The translations under genes were made by a program, and so were the position numbers. A model generated the notes under the pieces. The model saw only the letters and a program-made list of their open reading frames with translations. It did no database searches and had not been told where the DNA came from. Of a stretch of DNA of 64,000 nt, positions 36,019-44,829 are shown in pieces; position 1 is the first letter of the stretch, and each line of letters starts with the position of its first letter. The stretch lies in the NCBI RefSeq assembly GCF_030866805.1, contig NZ_CP133019.1, positions 868,001 through 932,000 on the forward strand, given 5' to 3'. The stretch is from Microbacterium terrisoli (GTDB lineage Bacteria > Actinomycetota > Actinomycetes > Actinomycetales > Microbacteriaceae).

Positions 36019-36669
36019 TCAGGTGAGGGCGATGCGGATGCCGGAGCCGGCGGTGCTGATCTGCACGGACGTGAGATCGGGCATGACCGCGGCGGCGCCG
36101 TGGCCGGCGGCGCGGGGGCCCACGCCGATCACCGTCATCCCGGCGGCCAGCCCCGCGGCGATCCCCGTCTCGGAGTCCTCGAACACGACGCACCGCGACG
36201 GCTGGACGCCCAGCAGCGTCGCCGCCCGCAGAAAGCCTTCGGGGTCGGGCTTGCTGCGTGACACGTGCTCGGCCGTCACGCGCACCACCGGCATCCTGAG
36301 CCCCGCCGCACCCATGCGCGAGGCGGCCAACCTCTCGTCGGCCGAGGTGACCAGCGCGTGCGGGGCATCGACGGTGGCCGCCAGCAACTCGGCTGCTCCG
36401 GCGATCGCGACCACGCCATCGGTGTCGGCGCTCTCGGCGGCCAGCAGCTCGGCGTTCTCGGCGGCGTTGATCGCCGGGTCGCGCGCAGGCAGCAGGATCG
36501 CCATGCTCTCGTGCCCCTGCCGGCCGTGCACGACGGCGAGTACCTCGTCGGCGTCCACGTCGTGGCGCTGGGCCCATTCCAGCCACAGCCGCTCGACCAC
36601 CGCGGTCGAGTCGACCAGCGTCCCGTCCATGTCGAGCAGGACGGCGTCGGCGGTGAAGGTCTGCGGCAT
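36019..36669 (-). CDS. HAD-superfamily phosphatase
   Basis: The 216-residue cytosolic hydrolase has motif I LLDMDGTLVDS with nucleophile D13 and acid/base D15. It also has motif II with VTSADERL, motif III lysine in SRSKPDPEGFL, and motif IV FEDSETGIAAGLAAGM. The small helical cap type (subfamily IA) resembles sugar-phosphate or glycerol-3-phosphate phosphatases. The start at 36669 fits the family N-terminus. It is separated by 151 bp from the ThDP gene upstream on the same strand order and is divergent from the DUF2127 gene. The physiological substrate is unknown. Confidence 0.88.
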   Translation of the reverse strand: MPQTFTADAVLLDMDGTLVDSTAVVERLWLEWAQRHDVDADEVLAVVHGRQGHESMAILLPARDPAINAAENAELLAAESADTDGVVAIAGAAELLAATVDAPHALVTSADERLAASRMGAAGLRMPVVRVTAEHVSRSKPDPEGFLRAATLLGVQPSRCVVFEDSETGIAAGLAAGMTVIGVGPRAAGHGAAAVMPDLTSVQISTAGSGIRIALT

Positions 36670-36740
36670 GGGTCCATTCTCTCGTGCGGTACGCGCCCCC
36701 TCACACCGACGACATCGAGAGCAGGGGTAACGTGCACGCC

Positions 36741-37265
36741 ATGAGGGTCTCGCCCGCTCGCCGGCACTGGCTGCTGGATCGGGTCTTCTGGATCAGCCTG
36801 ATCCTCAAGGGCCTGGACGGCGTGCTCGAACTCGTCGGCGGCACCCTGCTGCTCGTGCTGAAGCCGGCGCAGATCTCGCTGATCGTCCAGGTGCTCACGC
36901 AGCACGAGCTGTCTGAGGACCCCAAGGACCTCATCGCGAACGCGCTCGTGCATTTCGCGGCATCCCTCGATGCGTCGGCCACGCTGTTCGGCGCGGTCTA
37001 TCTGCTGCTGCACGGGGCGGTGAAGGTCGTGCTCGTGGTGGCCGTGCTGCGCGACCACCTCTGGGCGTACCCGTGGCTGCTCGGGTTCCTCATCGTGTTC
37101 ATCGGGTACCAGGTCTACGACATGATCGTGGACTTCACCTGGGGGATGCTGGCGCTGACCCTGTTCGACGTGTTCATCGTCGCGCTGACTCTGCGCGAGT
37201 ACAGATTGCACAGGGCTCGGCGTGAGCGGCGACATCACGACTCCGCACTGCCCCCGCCGCACTGA
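36741..37265 (+). CDS. DUF2127 small membrane protein
   Basis: The 174-residue protein has four hydrophobic segments: VFWISLILKGLDGVLELVGG, TLFGAVYLLLHGAVKVVLVV, WLLGFLIVFIGYQVYDMIV and MLALTLFDVFIVALTL. The pattern LKGLDGVLELVGG with LLLHGAVKVVLVVAVLR is characteristic of DUF2127. A basic C-terminal tail RLHRARRERRHH follows. The ATG at 36741 has AGGGG at 13 nt; a GTG at 36732 in the same frame lies closer and is an alternative. Function is unknown. It precedes two DUF202 genes on the same strand. Confidence 0.8.
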   Translation: MRVSPARRHWLLDRVFWISLILKGLDGVLELVGGTLLLVLKPAQISLIVQVLTQHELSEDPKDLIANALVHFAASLDASATLFGAVYLLLHGAVKVVLVVAVLRDHLWAYPWLLGFLIVFIGYQVYDMIVDFTWGMLALTLFDVFIVALTLREYRLHRARRERRHHDSALPPPH

Positions 37266-37328
37266 TGCGTGTCGTCGCGGTGCCGCGTGGTCGCCGTGAT
37301 CGCAGCGACGTGCGGGCAGAATCGATCC

Positions 37329-37688
37329 ATGACCGAACGTCGATTCCCCCGCAGCGTGTACGGCGTCGGCTCCGAGCCCGACCCTCGCTTCAGCCTGGCC
37401 AACGAGCGTACATTCCTCGCGTGGATCCGCACGTCGCTCGGCCTCCTGGCCGTCGGTGTCGCGATCGAGGCGCTGCAGCTGGACATCGAGCCGGTCCTCC
37501 GGTTCATCGCGGCGCTGATATTCGTGGTGCTCGCAGTCGTCGCGGGGGTGCACGCGTGGTTCTCGTGGGCACGGCACGAGCGGGCCATGCGCGAGAGCCG
37601 TGCGCTGACAGGCCCCTCGACCGGGGTCGTGGTCGTGATCGGCGTGGTGCTGGCGACGCTGCTGCTGGTGGTCGGGATGTTCCTGTGA
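37329..37688 (+). CDS. YidH-like DUF202 membrane protein
   Basis: The 119-residue protein has the family motif FSLANERTFLAWIRTSLGLLAVGVA (as LANERTFLAWIRTSLGLLA) in its first span, then two more hydrophobic segments. DUF202 proteins are small three-span membrane proteins of unknown role that usually occur as tandem pairs, as here. The start at 37329 is chosen from the family N-terminus. Its stop codon overlaps the GTG of the next DUF202 gene. Confidence 0.88.
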   Translation: MTERRFPRSVYGVGSEPDPRFSLANERTFLAWIRTSLGLLAVGVAIEALQLDIEPVLRFIAALIFVVLAVVAGVHAWFSWARHERAMRESRALTGPSTGVVVVIGVVLATLLLVVGMFL

Positions 37689-38035
37689 CGGATGCCGCGT
37701 CCCGGGCGCCGTTCGACTCCGGACTGCAGCCGGAGCGGACGCTGCTGTCATGGCAGCGCACGTGCCTGGCGCTCGTGGCAGGCAACGCCGTCGCGATCAA
37801 GTACCTGTCGGATGCGCTGGGACCGTGGGCGACCTTCCTCGGGGCGGCCGGCATCGTGCTGGCCGGGCTGGCCTGGGTGCTCAGCGCGCGGCGCTACCGG
37901 CGCGCCCATGCGGGCCTGACCGGGTCGGGACGGCTGCACACGGATGGCACGCTGCCCGCCCTCGTCGCATCCGCCGTCGTCGTCGCGTGTGCAGCGGCCG
38001 TCGTGATCCTGTTCGCGCTGTGGCGTCCGTGGTGA
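37685..38035 (+). CDS. Second DUF202 membrane protein (YidG-like)
   Basis: The 116-residue protein begins at GTG 37685, inside GTGA overlapping the previous stop. It has the DUF202 pattern LQPERTLLSWQRTCLALVAGNA, shorter than in the first copy, followed by LGAAGIVLAGLAWVLSARRYR and a third hydrophobic segment near the C-terminus. Paired DUF202 proteins probably form a heteromeric membrane assembly (inference). No function is known. Confidence 0.88.
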   Translation: MTDAASRAPFDSGLQPERTLLSWQRTCLALVAGNAVAIKYLSDALGPWATFLGAAGIVLAGLAWVLSARRYRRAHAGLTGSGRLHTDGTLPALVASAVVVACAAAVVILFALWRPW

Positions 38036-38138
38036 GCGGGCGATCGCCGTGGTCCTGGGCTTCGTCGGGACACATAGCGGTCGCGCGCCGGTGATCGCGC
38101 CATCGGGCGATGTCGCCGGCATCGACCATGCTGGTGGG

Positions 38139-39269
38139 ATGAGCTCGCCCGCCCCTCTCGTCGATGCGCGTCTGCGTGCACATCGGCTCACCGCTCCCGC
38201 TGCCACGCCGCTGGAGGCCGCCGAGCACCTGCTGGCCGTACAGGCGCAGGAGTTCTGGGGCGGCCGTTGGGCGCTCGCCGTCCGCTCGCGCGGCGGTGGC
38301 ACCGGGTCGAGCGGCACCGGGTCGAACGGGTTGCAATCGGGGGAGGATGCCGCGCCCCCGACGCTCTCCGACGTCGATGCCGCGTTCGACCGTGGCGACC
38401 TGGTGCGCGCGTGGACGATGCGCGGAACGATCCACGTGATTCCTGCCCGCGATCTCGGCTGGGTGCTGCAACTGACCGGGCAGCGGCAGAGCAGGCAGGC
38501 GTCGGCGATGTATCGCCGCCATGGGTTGGACGCTGCGGCGCTCGCCGAAGCGCAGCGCGTCGTCACCGCGGCGCTGGCAGGCGGCAACCGACTGACCAGA
38601 GAGCAGCTGTTCGGGGTGCTCTCGGGTGCCGGCATCGACGCGACCGACCGTCGACACGCGCACATCGTCTACGAGCTGGCCGTGCGCGGGGTGCTGTGCC
38701 AGGGTCCGGTGGTCGCCCGCGACGGCGCGCCCACCCGCGAGCAGTACTTCGTGCTCAGCGGGGAGTGGATAGGCGGGTCGGCGGCGCCTGCCGACCCGCT
38801 TGCCGAACTGTTCGTGCGCTACATCACGGGCCACGGTCCGGCGTCAGCCGCCGACTTCGCGTGGTGGTCGGGCCTGCCGGCCACCGTCGCGCGGCGGGCG
38901 GCCGCGGCATCCGTCGATCGCCTTGTCGAGGTCGACGACGGCGTGTACACGGCCGCCACCCTGCCGGCGTCAGATCCTGCCGCGCCCCGGGTGATCGCCC
39001 TGCCGTCGTTCGATGAGTACTACATCTCCTATGCGGACCGCACGACGGTGGCGGCCCCCGAGCTTGCCGCGCTGGTCGGGCCGGGCAAGAACGGGCTGGT
39101 GCGTCCGATCCTCATCGAGGACGGTGCCGTGGTCGGTGCGTGGGCGCATTCGAAGGCCGTCGGCCGGCACGGGGATGCCCCGGTGCCCGACCTGGCCGAG
39201 GGAGCCGCGACATCCCCCGCCGCCGTCGAGGCGGCACTCGCACGCTACGCGCGCTTCATCGCCGGCTGA
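38139..39269 (+). CDS. Winged-helix DNA-binding domain protein (HTH_42/AlkX-YcaQ-like family)
   Basis: The 376-residue protein matches the HTH_42 family: AHRLTAPAATPLEAAEHLLAVQAQEFWGG (as LLAVQAQEFWGGRWALAVR), LVRAWTMRGTIHVIPARDLGW, and the C-terminal DEYYISYADR...GKNGLVRPILIEDGAVVGAW. Some members are DNA glycosylases for crosslinks; many actinobacterial ones are uncharacterised. Residues about 52-72 form a Gly/Ser/Thr-rich insertion encoded by a 15-bp tandem duplication (38298-38312 and 38313-38327). The start is ATG 38139 after a weak GGTGGG site. Confidence 0.78.
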   Translation: MSSPAPLVDARLRAHRLTAPAATPLEAAEHLLAVQAQEFWGGRWALAVRSRGGGTGSSGTGSNGLQSGEDAAPPTLSDVDAAFDRGDLVRAWTMRGTIHVIPARDLGWVLQLTGQRQSRQASAMYRRHGLDAAALAEAQRVVTAALAGGNRLTREQLFGVLSGAGIDATDRRHAHIVYELAVRGVLCQGPVVARDGAPTREQYFVLSGEWIGGSAAPADPLAELFVRYITGHGPASAADFAWWSGLPATVARRAAAASVDRLVEVDDGVYTAATLPASDPAAPRVIALPSFDEYYISYADRTTVAAPELAALVGPGKNGLVRPILIEDGAVVGAWAHSKAVGRHGDAPVPDLAEGAATSPAAVEAALARYARFIAG

Positions 39270-39315
39270 GGCCACGACCGCTGCCGGCGCGCGACCGGGG
39301 TGCATTGCGCGCCGA

Positions 39316-39352
39316 CTCACGTCTTGATGCGTGTGGAGCATCAACACGTGAG
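39316..39352. terminator. Bidirectional terminator hairpin between the winged-helix and RamB-like genes
   Basis: Arms CTCACGTCTTGATGC (39316-39330) and GCATCAACACGTGAG (39338-39352) pair at 14 of 15 positions around a 7-nt loop, in the gap between two convergent genes. A second, looser GGCGCGC/GCGCGCC pair (39286-39292, 39307-39313) lies just before it. Confidence 0.6.
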
Positions 39353-39384
39353 CCTCCCCGAGGGGGATGATGGCGCGCGCGCTC

Positions 39385-40824
39385 CTACTCGCGCGCGTGC
39401 TTGTCGAGGAACGAATACACTTCGCCGTCGTCGACGCCGGGGAACGCGCCGCGCGGCAGCGGGCTGAACATCTGCATGTGCACCCGCGCGCTCGGCCACG
39501 CCTTGCCCTCCCAGTGGGCGGCGATCTCGGGCGCAGGCCTCCGGCAGCACGACTCGTCGGGACAGGTCGAGACCGCCCGGCCGGGCGTCTCGCGGCCGCG
39601 GAACCACTTCGCGTCGTCGAAGGGCACTCCCACCGTGATCGAGAACTCACCGGCCGATGTGGACCCGGTCTGCGTCGCGCACCAGAAGGTGCCCGCCGGC
39701 GTATCGGTGTACTGGTAGTGCTCGGTCGTGCGGTTCTTCTCGGAGAACGCCGCACGCGCCGAGAACTTGTGGCATGCCATCTGGCCCTCGACGGCTCCGG
39801 TCACGTCCATCGGCAGCGGCAGGTCGTCGTTCTCGTACACCCGCGAGATCGCCCCCGATCCGTCCACGCGCAGAAAATGCAGAGGGATGCCGAGATGACG
39901 GGTGAGCAGGTTCGTCATGCGCATGCCGGCCGCTTCGTGCGTGACGCCGAACGCATCGCGGAAGTCCTCGACGGCGAGGTTGCGATCCTTCTTGGCGCCC
40001 TGCAGAAACGCGACGGACGCGGTCTCGGGCATGAGGCAACACGCGGCGAAGTAGTTGATCTCGAGGCGCTGCTTGAGGAAGTCGGCGTAGTCGGTGGGCG
40101 GGGTGTGCCCCAGCAGCCGGTGCGCCATGGCCTGCAGCGCCATCGAGCGAAGCCCGTGCCCGCCGGGGATGGATGCCGGCGGCAGATAGATGCGTCCGTT
40201 CTCGAGGTCGGTGACCGAGCGTGCCGAATGCGGCAGGTCGCTCACATAGATGAGCTCGAAGCCGAGCTGCTCGGCCATGATGCTCACTGTGCGGTGCGTC
40301 AGGGCGCCCGTGCCATGGCCGGCTGCGCGCAGCTGCTTCTCGGCGAGCTTCTCGATGTCGGGCAGATAGTTGTCGCGCTCACGCATGTTCAGCCGCAGCT
40401 CGGTGTTGGCCCGCCGGGCCTCTTCGGGCGTCGCGCTGGCCTCGCGCTCGCGCCGCTGCAGCTCGCGGTGCAGACCGAGGATCGACTCGATCGTCTCGTC
40501 GCTGGTGCCCTTGGTGATCTTCACGGGCGCGATGCCCAGGCGCCGGAACACGGATCCGGCCTGGGCGCGTTCCAGTTCGATCTCCAGGGCTGCGCGCCGG
40601 TTCGGCGGTTCCGATGAGAGCAGATCGGTCACATCGGTCCCGGTCGCCCGCGCGATCTCCTGCAGCAGCGACAGCTTGGGTTCACGCTTGCCGTTCTCGA
40701 TCAGACTGAGATGACTGCCGGCGACACCCACCTGGGCGCCCAGCTCGTCGAGGGTCAGACCCGATGAGAGACGATGATGACGGATGCGGTGGCCGAGGGT
40801 GCTCAGCTCGACGGTGGACGGCAT
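39385..40824 (-). CDS. RamB-like XRE-family regulator of carbon metabolism
   Basis: The 479-residue protein has an XRE helix-turn-helix at residues 10-64 ([26 protein letters not shown], as [19 protein letters not shown]). A central ImmA/IrrE-like domain (about 160-290) has a degenerate zinc motif, MAHRLLGH, lacking the HExxH glutamate. The C-terminal short-chain fatty-acid regulator domain contains a cysteine cluster (TCPDESCC). This is the arrangement of RamB, which represses acetate metabolism genes in Corynebacterium (family knowledge). It is divergent from pckG, and the intergenic region contains RamB-like TTTGC elements, so control of pckG and autoregulation are likely. Confidence 0.87.
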   Translation of the reverse strand: MPSTVELSTLGHRIRHHRLSSGLTLDELGAQVGVAGSHLSLIENGKREPKLSLLQEIARATGTDVTDLLSSEPPNRRAALEIELERAQAGSVFRRLGIAPVKITKGTSDETIESILGLHRELQRREREASATPEEARRANTELRLNMRERDNYLPDIEKLAEKQLRAAGHGTGALTHRTVSIMAEQLGFELIYVSDLPHSARSVTDLENGRIYLPPASIPGGHGLRSMALQAMAHRLLGHTPPTDYADFLKQRLEINYFAACCLMPETASVAFLQGAKKDRNLAVEDFRDAFGVTHEAAGMRMTNLLTRHLGIPLHFLRVDGSGAISRVYENDDLPLPMDVTGAVEGQMACHKFSARAAFSEKNRTTEHYQYTDTPAGTFWCATQTGSTSAGEFSITVGVPFDDAKWFRGRETPGRAVSTCPDESCCRRPAPEIAAHWEGKAWPSARVHMQMFSPLPRGAFPGVDDGEVYSFLDKHARE

Positions 40825-40837
40825 TCCTTGATCATAG

Positions 40838-40863
40838 CGAAAGAATCGCACTTCTTTGCACTG
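40838..40863. promoter_or_regulatory. Putative RamB-type binding sites between the regulator gene and pckG
   Basis: GCGAAAGAA (40838-40846) faces CTTCTTTGCACTG (40851-40863), forming an imperfect inverted repeat around the TTTGC core that occurs in Corynebacterium RamB sites (ACTTTGCAAA-like). A further ATTGCGAAGG is at about 40889-40898. The sites lie 14-100 bp from both divergent start codons. Confidence 0.45.
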
Positions 40864-40938
40864 AGAATCGCGGAAAGACTGGCTCCAGTATTGCGAAGGT
40901 GGGGATGTAGCACATACGCCTACCTGATGGGAGCAGCC

Positions 40939-42825
40939 ATGGCCCTGGCCGAATCGATCGCCCACCACGCACCGGCAGCAGGTCTTCACCGCCTGCGCGC
41001 CGAGCAGGATTTCGGTGCTCGACCCGAGTACGACGGCCCCGGCATGAAGGCGCTCGTCGACTGGGTCGACGAGATCGCCGCCCTCACCCGCCCTGACCGC
41101 ATTCACTGGATCGACGGCTCGCGTGCCGAGAACGACGCGATCCTGCGCGAGATGGTCGATGAGGGAAAGCTGATCAAGCTGAATCCCGAGTGGCGTCCCG
41201 GCTCGTACCTGGCCCGCTCGGACCCCAAGGATGTCGCCCGCACCGAAGCGCGCACGTTCATCTGCTCTGCCCGCGAACAAGATGCCGGACCCACGAACAA
41301 CTGGGCCGATCCGGCCGAGATGCACCGGACCATGGACGACATCTTCGCCGGTTCGATGCGCGGCCGCACGATGTACGTCATCCCGTTCTCGATGGGCGCC
41401 GTGGGCGGGCCGCTCTCGCACATCGGCGTGCAGGTCACCGACAGCGCCTACGCCGTGGCATCCGTCAGCATCATGACCCGTGTCGGTGACGCGGTCACCG
41501 AACTGATCGCCCAGGGCGCCCCGTGGGTGAAGACCGTGCACTCGGTCGGCGCCCCCCTGGGGCCGGGTGAGCAGGATGTGGTGTGGCCGTGCAGCGACGA
41601 GAAGTACATCGTGCACTTCCCCGACACGCTCGAGGTCTACTCCTACGGCTCGGGCTACGGCGGCAACGCGATCCTCGCCAAGAAGTGCTTCGCACTGCGC
41701 ATCGCCTCGGTGATCGGCCGCAACGAGGGGTGGCTGGCCGAGCACATGCTGCTGATCCGCGTCATCGACCCGACCGGCAGGGCCTACCACGTGGCGGCCG
41801 CGTTCCCCTCGGCCTGCGGAAAGACGAACCTGGCGATGCTGCGTCCGACGATCCCGGGTTGGCGGGTCGAGACGCTCGGTGACGACATCGCCTGGCTGCG
41901 TCCCGGCGAGGACGGACGGCTGTGGGCCATCAACCCCGAGGCCGGCTTCTTCGGCGTCGCTCCTGGCACCGGCGAATCCACCAACGTCACGGCGGTCGAG
42001 ACGCTGTGGGGCAACACGATCTTCACCAACGTGGCGCTGCGCCCCGACGGCGACGTGTGGTGGGAGGGTCTGACCGACCAGGCACCCGCCGACCTGATCG
42101 ACTGGCAGGGCAACCCGTGGACCCCCGAGTCGGGCCGGCCCGCGGCGCACCCGAACTCGCGCTTCACGGTCAGCGCGGCGCAGTGCCCGCAGATCGCCCC
42201 CGACTGGGAAGAGGCGGTGCCGCTGGATGTCATCCTGTTCGGCGGACGCCGCGCCACGAACGTCCCGCTCGTGGTCGAGGCCACCGACTGGACGCACGGC
42301 GTGTTCCTGGGTGCGAACATCTCCAGCGAGCGCACCGCGGCCGCCGAGGGCACCGTCGGCGAGCTGCGCCGCGACCCGTTCGCGATGCTGCCGTTCTGCG
42401 GCTACAACATGGCCGACTACTTCGGGCACTGGCTCAAGGTCGGCCAGGCCATGCGCTTCGACAAGGCGCCGCGCATCTTCCAGGTCAACTGGTTCCGCAA
42501 GGGCGCCGACGGCCGGTTCCTGTGGCCGGGCTTCGGCGACAACTCGCGTGTGATCGACTGGATCATCCGTCGCATCAACGGGGAGATCGGCGCCGTCGAG
42601 AGCCCCATCGGCCGGCTGCCGCACACGGAGGACCTGAACCTCGAGGGCCTGGAGATCTCGGACGACGACCTGCGCGAGCTGTTCGCGGTGGACCCGGCGA
42701 CCTGGCAGCAGGAGGCCGACCTCACCGAGGAGTACTTCGCAACGTTCGACGGCAAGATCCCCGCGGCGCTGCAGGCCGAGCTGGCGGCGCTGCGCTACCG
42801 CCTGCGGCAGGCCGTGGCATCCTGA
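40939..42825 (+). CDS. pckG: Phosphoenolpyruvate carboxykinase (GTP)
   Basis: This 628-residue cytosolic enzyme converts oxaloacetate + GTP to PEP + CO2, the entry to gluconeogenesis. The GTP-type P-loop with reactive cysteine C293 is in [38 protein letters not shown] and FQVNWFRKG follow as in the family. GGGAG lies 6 nt before the ATG at 40939; an in-frame ATG at 40927 is less well placed. Oxaloacetate produced by the gal-type pathway at the right end would feed this enzyme (inference). The divergent RamB-like gene probably regulates it. Confidence 0.96.
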   Translation: MALAESIAHHAPAAGLHRLRAEQDFGARPEYDGPGMKALVDWVDEIAALTRPDRIHWIDGSRAENDAILREMVDEGKLIKLNPEWRPGSYLARSDPKDVARTEARTFICSAREQDAGPTNNWADPAEMHRTMDDIFAGSMRGRTMYVIPFSMGAVGGPLSHIGVQVTDSAYAVASVSIMTRVGDAVTELIAQGAPWVKTVHSVGAPLGPGEQDVVWPCSDEKYIVHFPDTLEVYSYGSGYGGNAILAKKCFALRIASVIGRNEGWLAEHMLLIRVIDPTGRAYHVAAAFPSACGKTNLAMLRPTIPGWRVETLGDDIAWLRPGEDGRLWAINPEAGFFGVAPGTGESTNVTAVETLWGNTIFTNVALRPDGDVWWEGLTDQAPADLIDWQGNPWTPESGRPAAHPNSRFTVSAAQCPQIAPDWEEAVPLDVILFGGRRATNVPLVVEATDWTHGVFLGANISSERTAAAEGTVGELRRDPFAMLPFCGYNMADYFGHWLKVGQAMRFDKAPRIFQVNWFRKGADGRFLWPGFGDNSRVIDWIIRRINGEIGAVESPIGRLPHTEDLNLEGLEISDDDLRELFAVDPATWQQEADLTEEYFATFDGKIPAALQAELAALRYRLRQAVAS

Positions 42826-42839
42826 CCCTCCGGCGTGAC

Positions 42840-42900
42840 GAGATCATATGATCTCGACGAGCGCACATCGAACCGACGCAAGTTCGATGTGCGCTCGTCG
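42840..42900 (+). terminator. pckG terminator: 19-bp perfect hairpin preceded by a 16-bp palindrome
   Basis: Arms 42855-42873 and 42882-42900 are perfectly complementary over 19 bp (CGACGAGCGCACATCGAAC) with an 8-nt loop, followed by TTTA. Immediately before and sharing one base is the perfect palindrome GAGATCATATGATCTC (42840-42855). The element lies between pckG and the convergent molybdopterin oxidoreductase gene, so it may terminate both. Confidence 0.85.
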
Positions 42901-42927
42901 TTTACGTGTGTGCTCGCGACCGGGCGG

Positions 42928-44754
42928 TCAGATCGACTGGCGGTAGCCGAAGAACTCGTGGTCTTCGTTGTAGCCGCCGTAACCGCCGCCGAGTTCGGCG
43001 AAGTCGGAGACGAATTCGATGCCGCGAATCCACTTGACGAGCTTGAACCCCAGCTGCACCTCGTTGCGCAACCGCAGCGGGGCGCCGTGGCCGTACGAGA
43101 GCGGCTCGTCGTTCATGTCGTAGGCGAGCATCGTCAGCGGATAGCTCATCTGTGCGAGAGGATGCGCGTCGTAGTATGTGCCGCCGTCGGGCCCGTCGCC
43201 GAGCGAATAGAACACGACCCACTTCGCGTCGGCCTGGGGTTTGACCAACTCGAGGATCGTCGACATCGACACGCCGCCCCATTTGGCCACGCCCGACCAC
43301 CCCTGGATGCAGAAGTGCTGGGTGATCTGCTCGTGGTGCGGCAGCGCGCGCAGCTCGGACAGGCTCAGCTCGACGGGGTTGTCGACGAGCCCGCCGATGC
43401 GCAGTCGGTAGTCGGCGAAGTCGTTCTCGAACAGTGCACGGTACTCGTCGGTCTCGGGGTACTTGCCGTTGTGCCACAGATACGGCGAGATGTCCTTCTC
43501 GGTGTACTGGCCGGGCTTCGCGTCCACGTGCTCGAACAGACGCTGGGCGGGTCCGATGAGGGCGTAGCCGACGCGCTGGATCAGGCGCGGCTTGCGCAGC
43601 GTGAGGGGGGATGCCGCAACCCAGCCGACGATGATCACCACGAGGGACGCGGCGAAGATCCAGAACCCGACCCAGGTCCGGTCATTGCGCCCGGCGTACA
43701 TGTGGTTGAGGTTCTCCAGTGCGCCGGTCGTGAACACGAGCGTGACGTGCACCACGATGAACAGAAGGAACCAGCACAGCACCAGGAAGTGCAGCGACCG
43801 CGCCGCCTGGATGCTGAAGCGGGAGCTGATCCAGCGCATGCGGGTCGACAGCGCCGGCGACATGCCCAGGCCGGTGATCAGCGCGAGCGGGGCGGCGATG
43901 AAGATCGTGATGAAGTACGCCAGCAGCTGCAGGCTGTTGTAGGCGACCCAGCCGTGCTCGGTGGGCCAGTTCAGCGACGCGTACTGGATCGCCACCGACA
44001 CGGCGTTGGGGAACACATCCCAGCTGGTGGGGATGACGCGCTTCCACTGTCCGGTCGAGAACAGCAGCACGACGAACACGATGCCGTTGGCCAGCCACAG
44101 GGTGTCGATGCCCAGGTGCCACCACCGGGCGAGGCCGATGGAGTGACGCAGGCCCGGCAGGCCGATCCAGCTGGGGACGTTCACGGAGTCCTGTTTCGCG
44201 GTCCACAGCGGGTCGTCGGGCACCGGCTTCTGGAAGCGGAACCATTCCTTGCCCGGGGTGGAGTGCCGGGTCCAGTACAGGCGCGGGTGGTCGGTCAGGA
44301 TCTGCACACCCGAACGGATGATGAAGATCATGAAGAACATGTTCAAGAAGTGCTGCCAGCCCACCCACGCCGGGAACCCGGCGTTCTGCTCGGCATCCGG
44401 CGGGAAGACGGTGCCGGGGTAGGTGTGCATGAACTGCTGCACGGCCGGCACCTCGCGCAGTCCCTGGGCGATGGCGATCGCGGCGACCAGCGCTGCGAAC
44501 CCCAGGGGTATCAACCACATCAGGTTGAACCATTTGTCGCGTCCGACGCGCACGTGGGGCGCGGTGCCACGGGCATCCGGGATGGATCCCGCCCACGTGT
44601 GCGTGTCGATGGTGTCTTCGGGCAGTTTCAACTGCTCCCGAAGATCATGCAGGGCGCCGGGAGTGATGGCTTCGTCGTCGGGCGTCTGAGACGCTCGCGT
44701 GGTATCGGGTGTCGGCTCGGGTGCCGGCTCGGAGGGTGACTCAGTGCGGTCCAC
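42928..44754 (-). CDS. Cytochrome b561-like membrane domain fused to a sulfite oxidase-type molybdopterin domain
   Basis: The 608-residue protein has a 70-residue Pro/Glu/Thr-rich N-terminus, then a membrane part (about 75-410) with several spans and histidines suited to heme b (GWQHFLNMFFMIF, ARWWHLGIDTLW, SLHFLVLCWFLLFIVVHV). The C-terminal domain (about 430-608) has the sulfite oxidase fold, with the molybdenum ligand C482 in QHFCIQGWSGVAKWGG. Such fusions would pass electrons directly between the membrane quinone pool and the Mo site. The Mo domain has no Tat signal of its own; topology would place it after the last span. The substrate is unknown; methionine sulfoxide, sulfite or other oxo-transfer are options. 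Confidence 0.86.
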   Translation of the reverse strand: MDRTESPSEPAPEPTPDTTRASQTPDDEAITPGALHDLREQLKLPEDTIDTHTWAGSIPDARGTAPHVRVGRDKWFNLMWLIPLGFAALVAAIAIAQGLREVPAVQQFMHTYPGTVFPPDAEQNAGFPAWVGWQHFLNMFFMIFIIRSGVQILTDHPRLYWTRHSTPGKEWFRFQKPVPDDPLWTAKQDSVNVPSWIGLPGLRHSIGLARWWHLGIDTLWLANGIVFVVLLFSTGQWKRVIPTSWDVFPNAVSVAIQYASLNWPTEHGWVAYNSLQLLAYFITIFIAAPLALITGLGMSPALSTRMRWISSRFSIQAARSLHFLVLCWFLLFIVVHVTLVFTTGALENLNHMYAGRNDRTWVGFWIFAASLVVIIVGWVAASPLTLRKPRLIQRVGYALIGPAQRLFEHVDAKPGQYTEKDISPYLWHNGKYPETDEYRALFENDFADYRLRIGGLVDNPVELSLSELRALPHHEQITQHFCIQGWSGVAKWGGVSMSTILELVKPQADAKWVVFYSLGDGPDGGTYYDAHPLAQMSYPLTMLAYDMNDEPLSYGHGAPLRLRNEVQLGFKLVKWIRGIEFVSDFAELGGGYGGYNEDHEFFGYRQSI

Positions 44755-44829
44755 GGTCTCAGGCTAGGAGAGCCGCCTGATTTTCACAAGCTTTATACAA
44801 ACTTTCGGAGGTGGCACTGAAGCGGCCTG

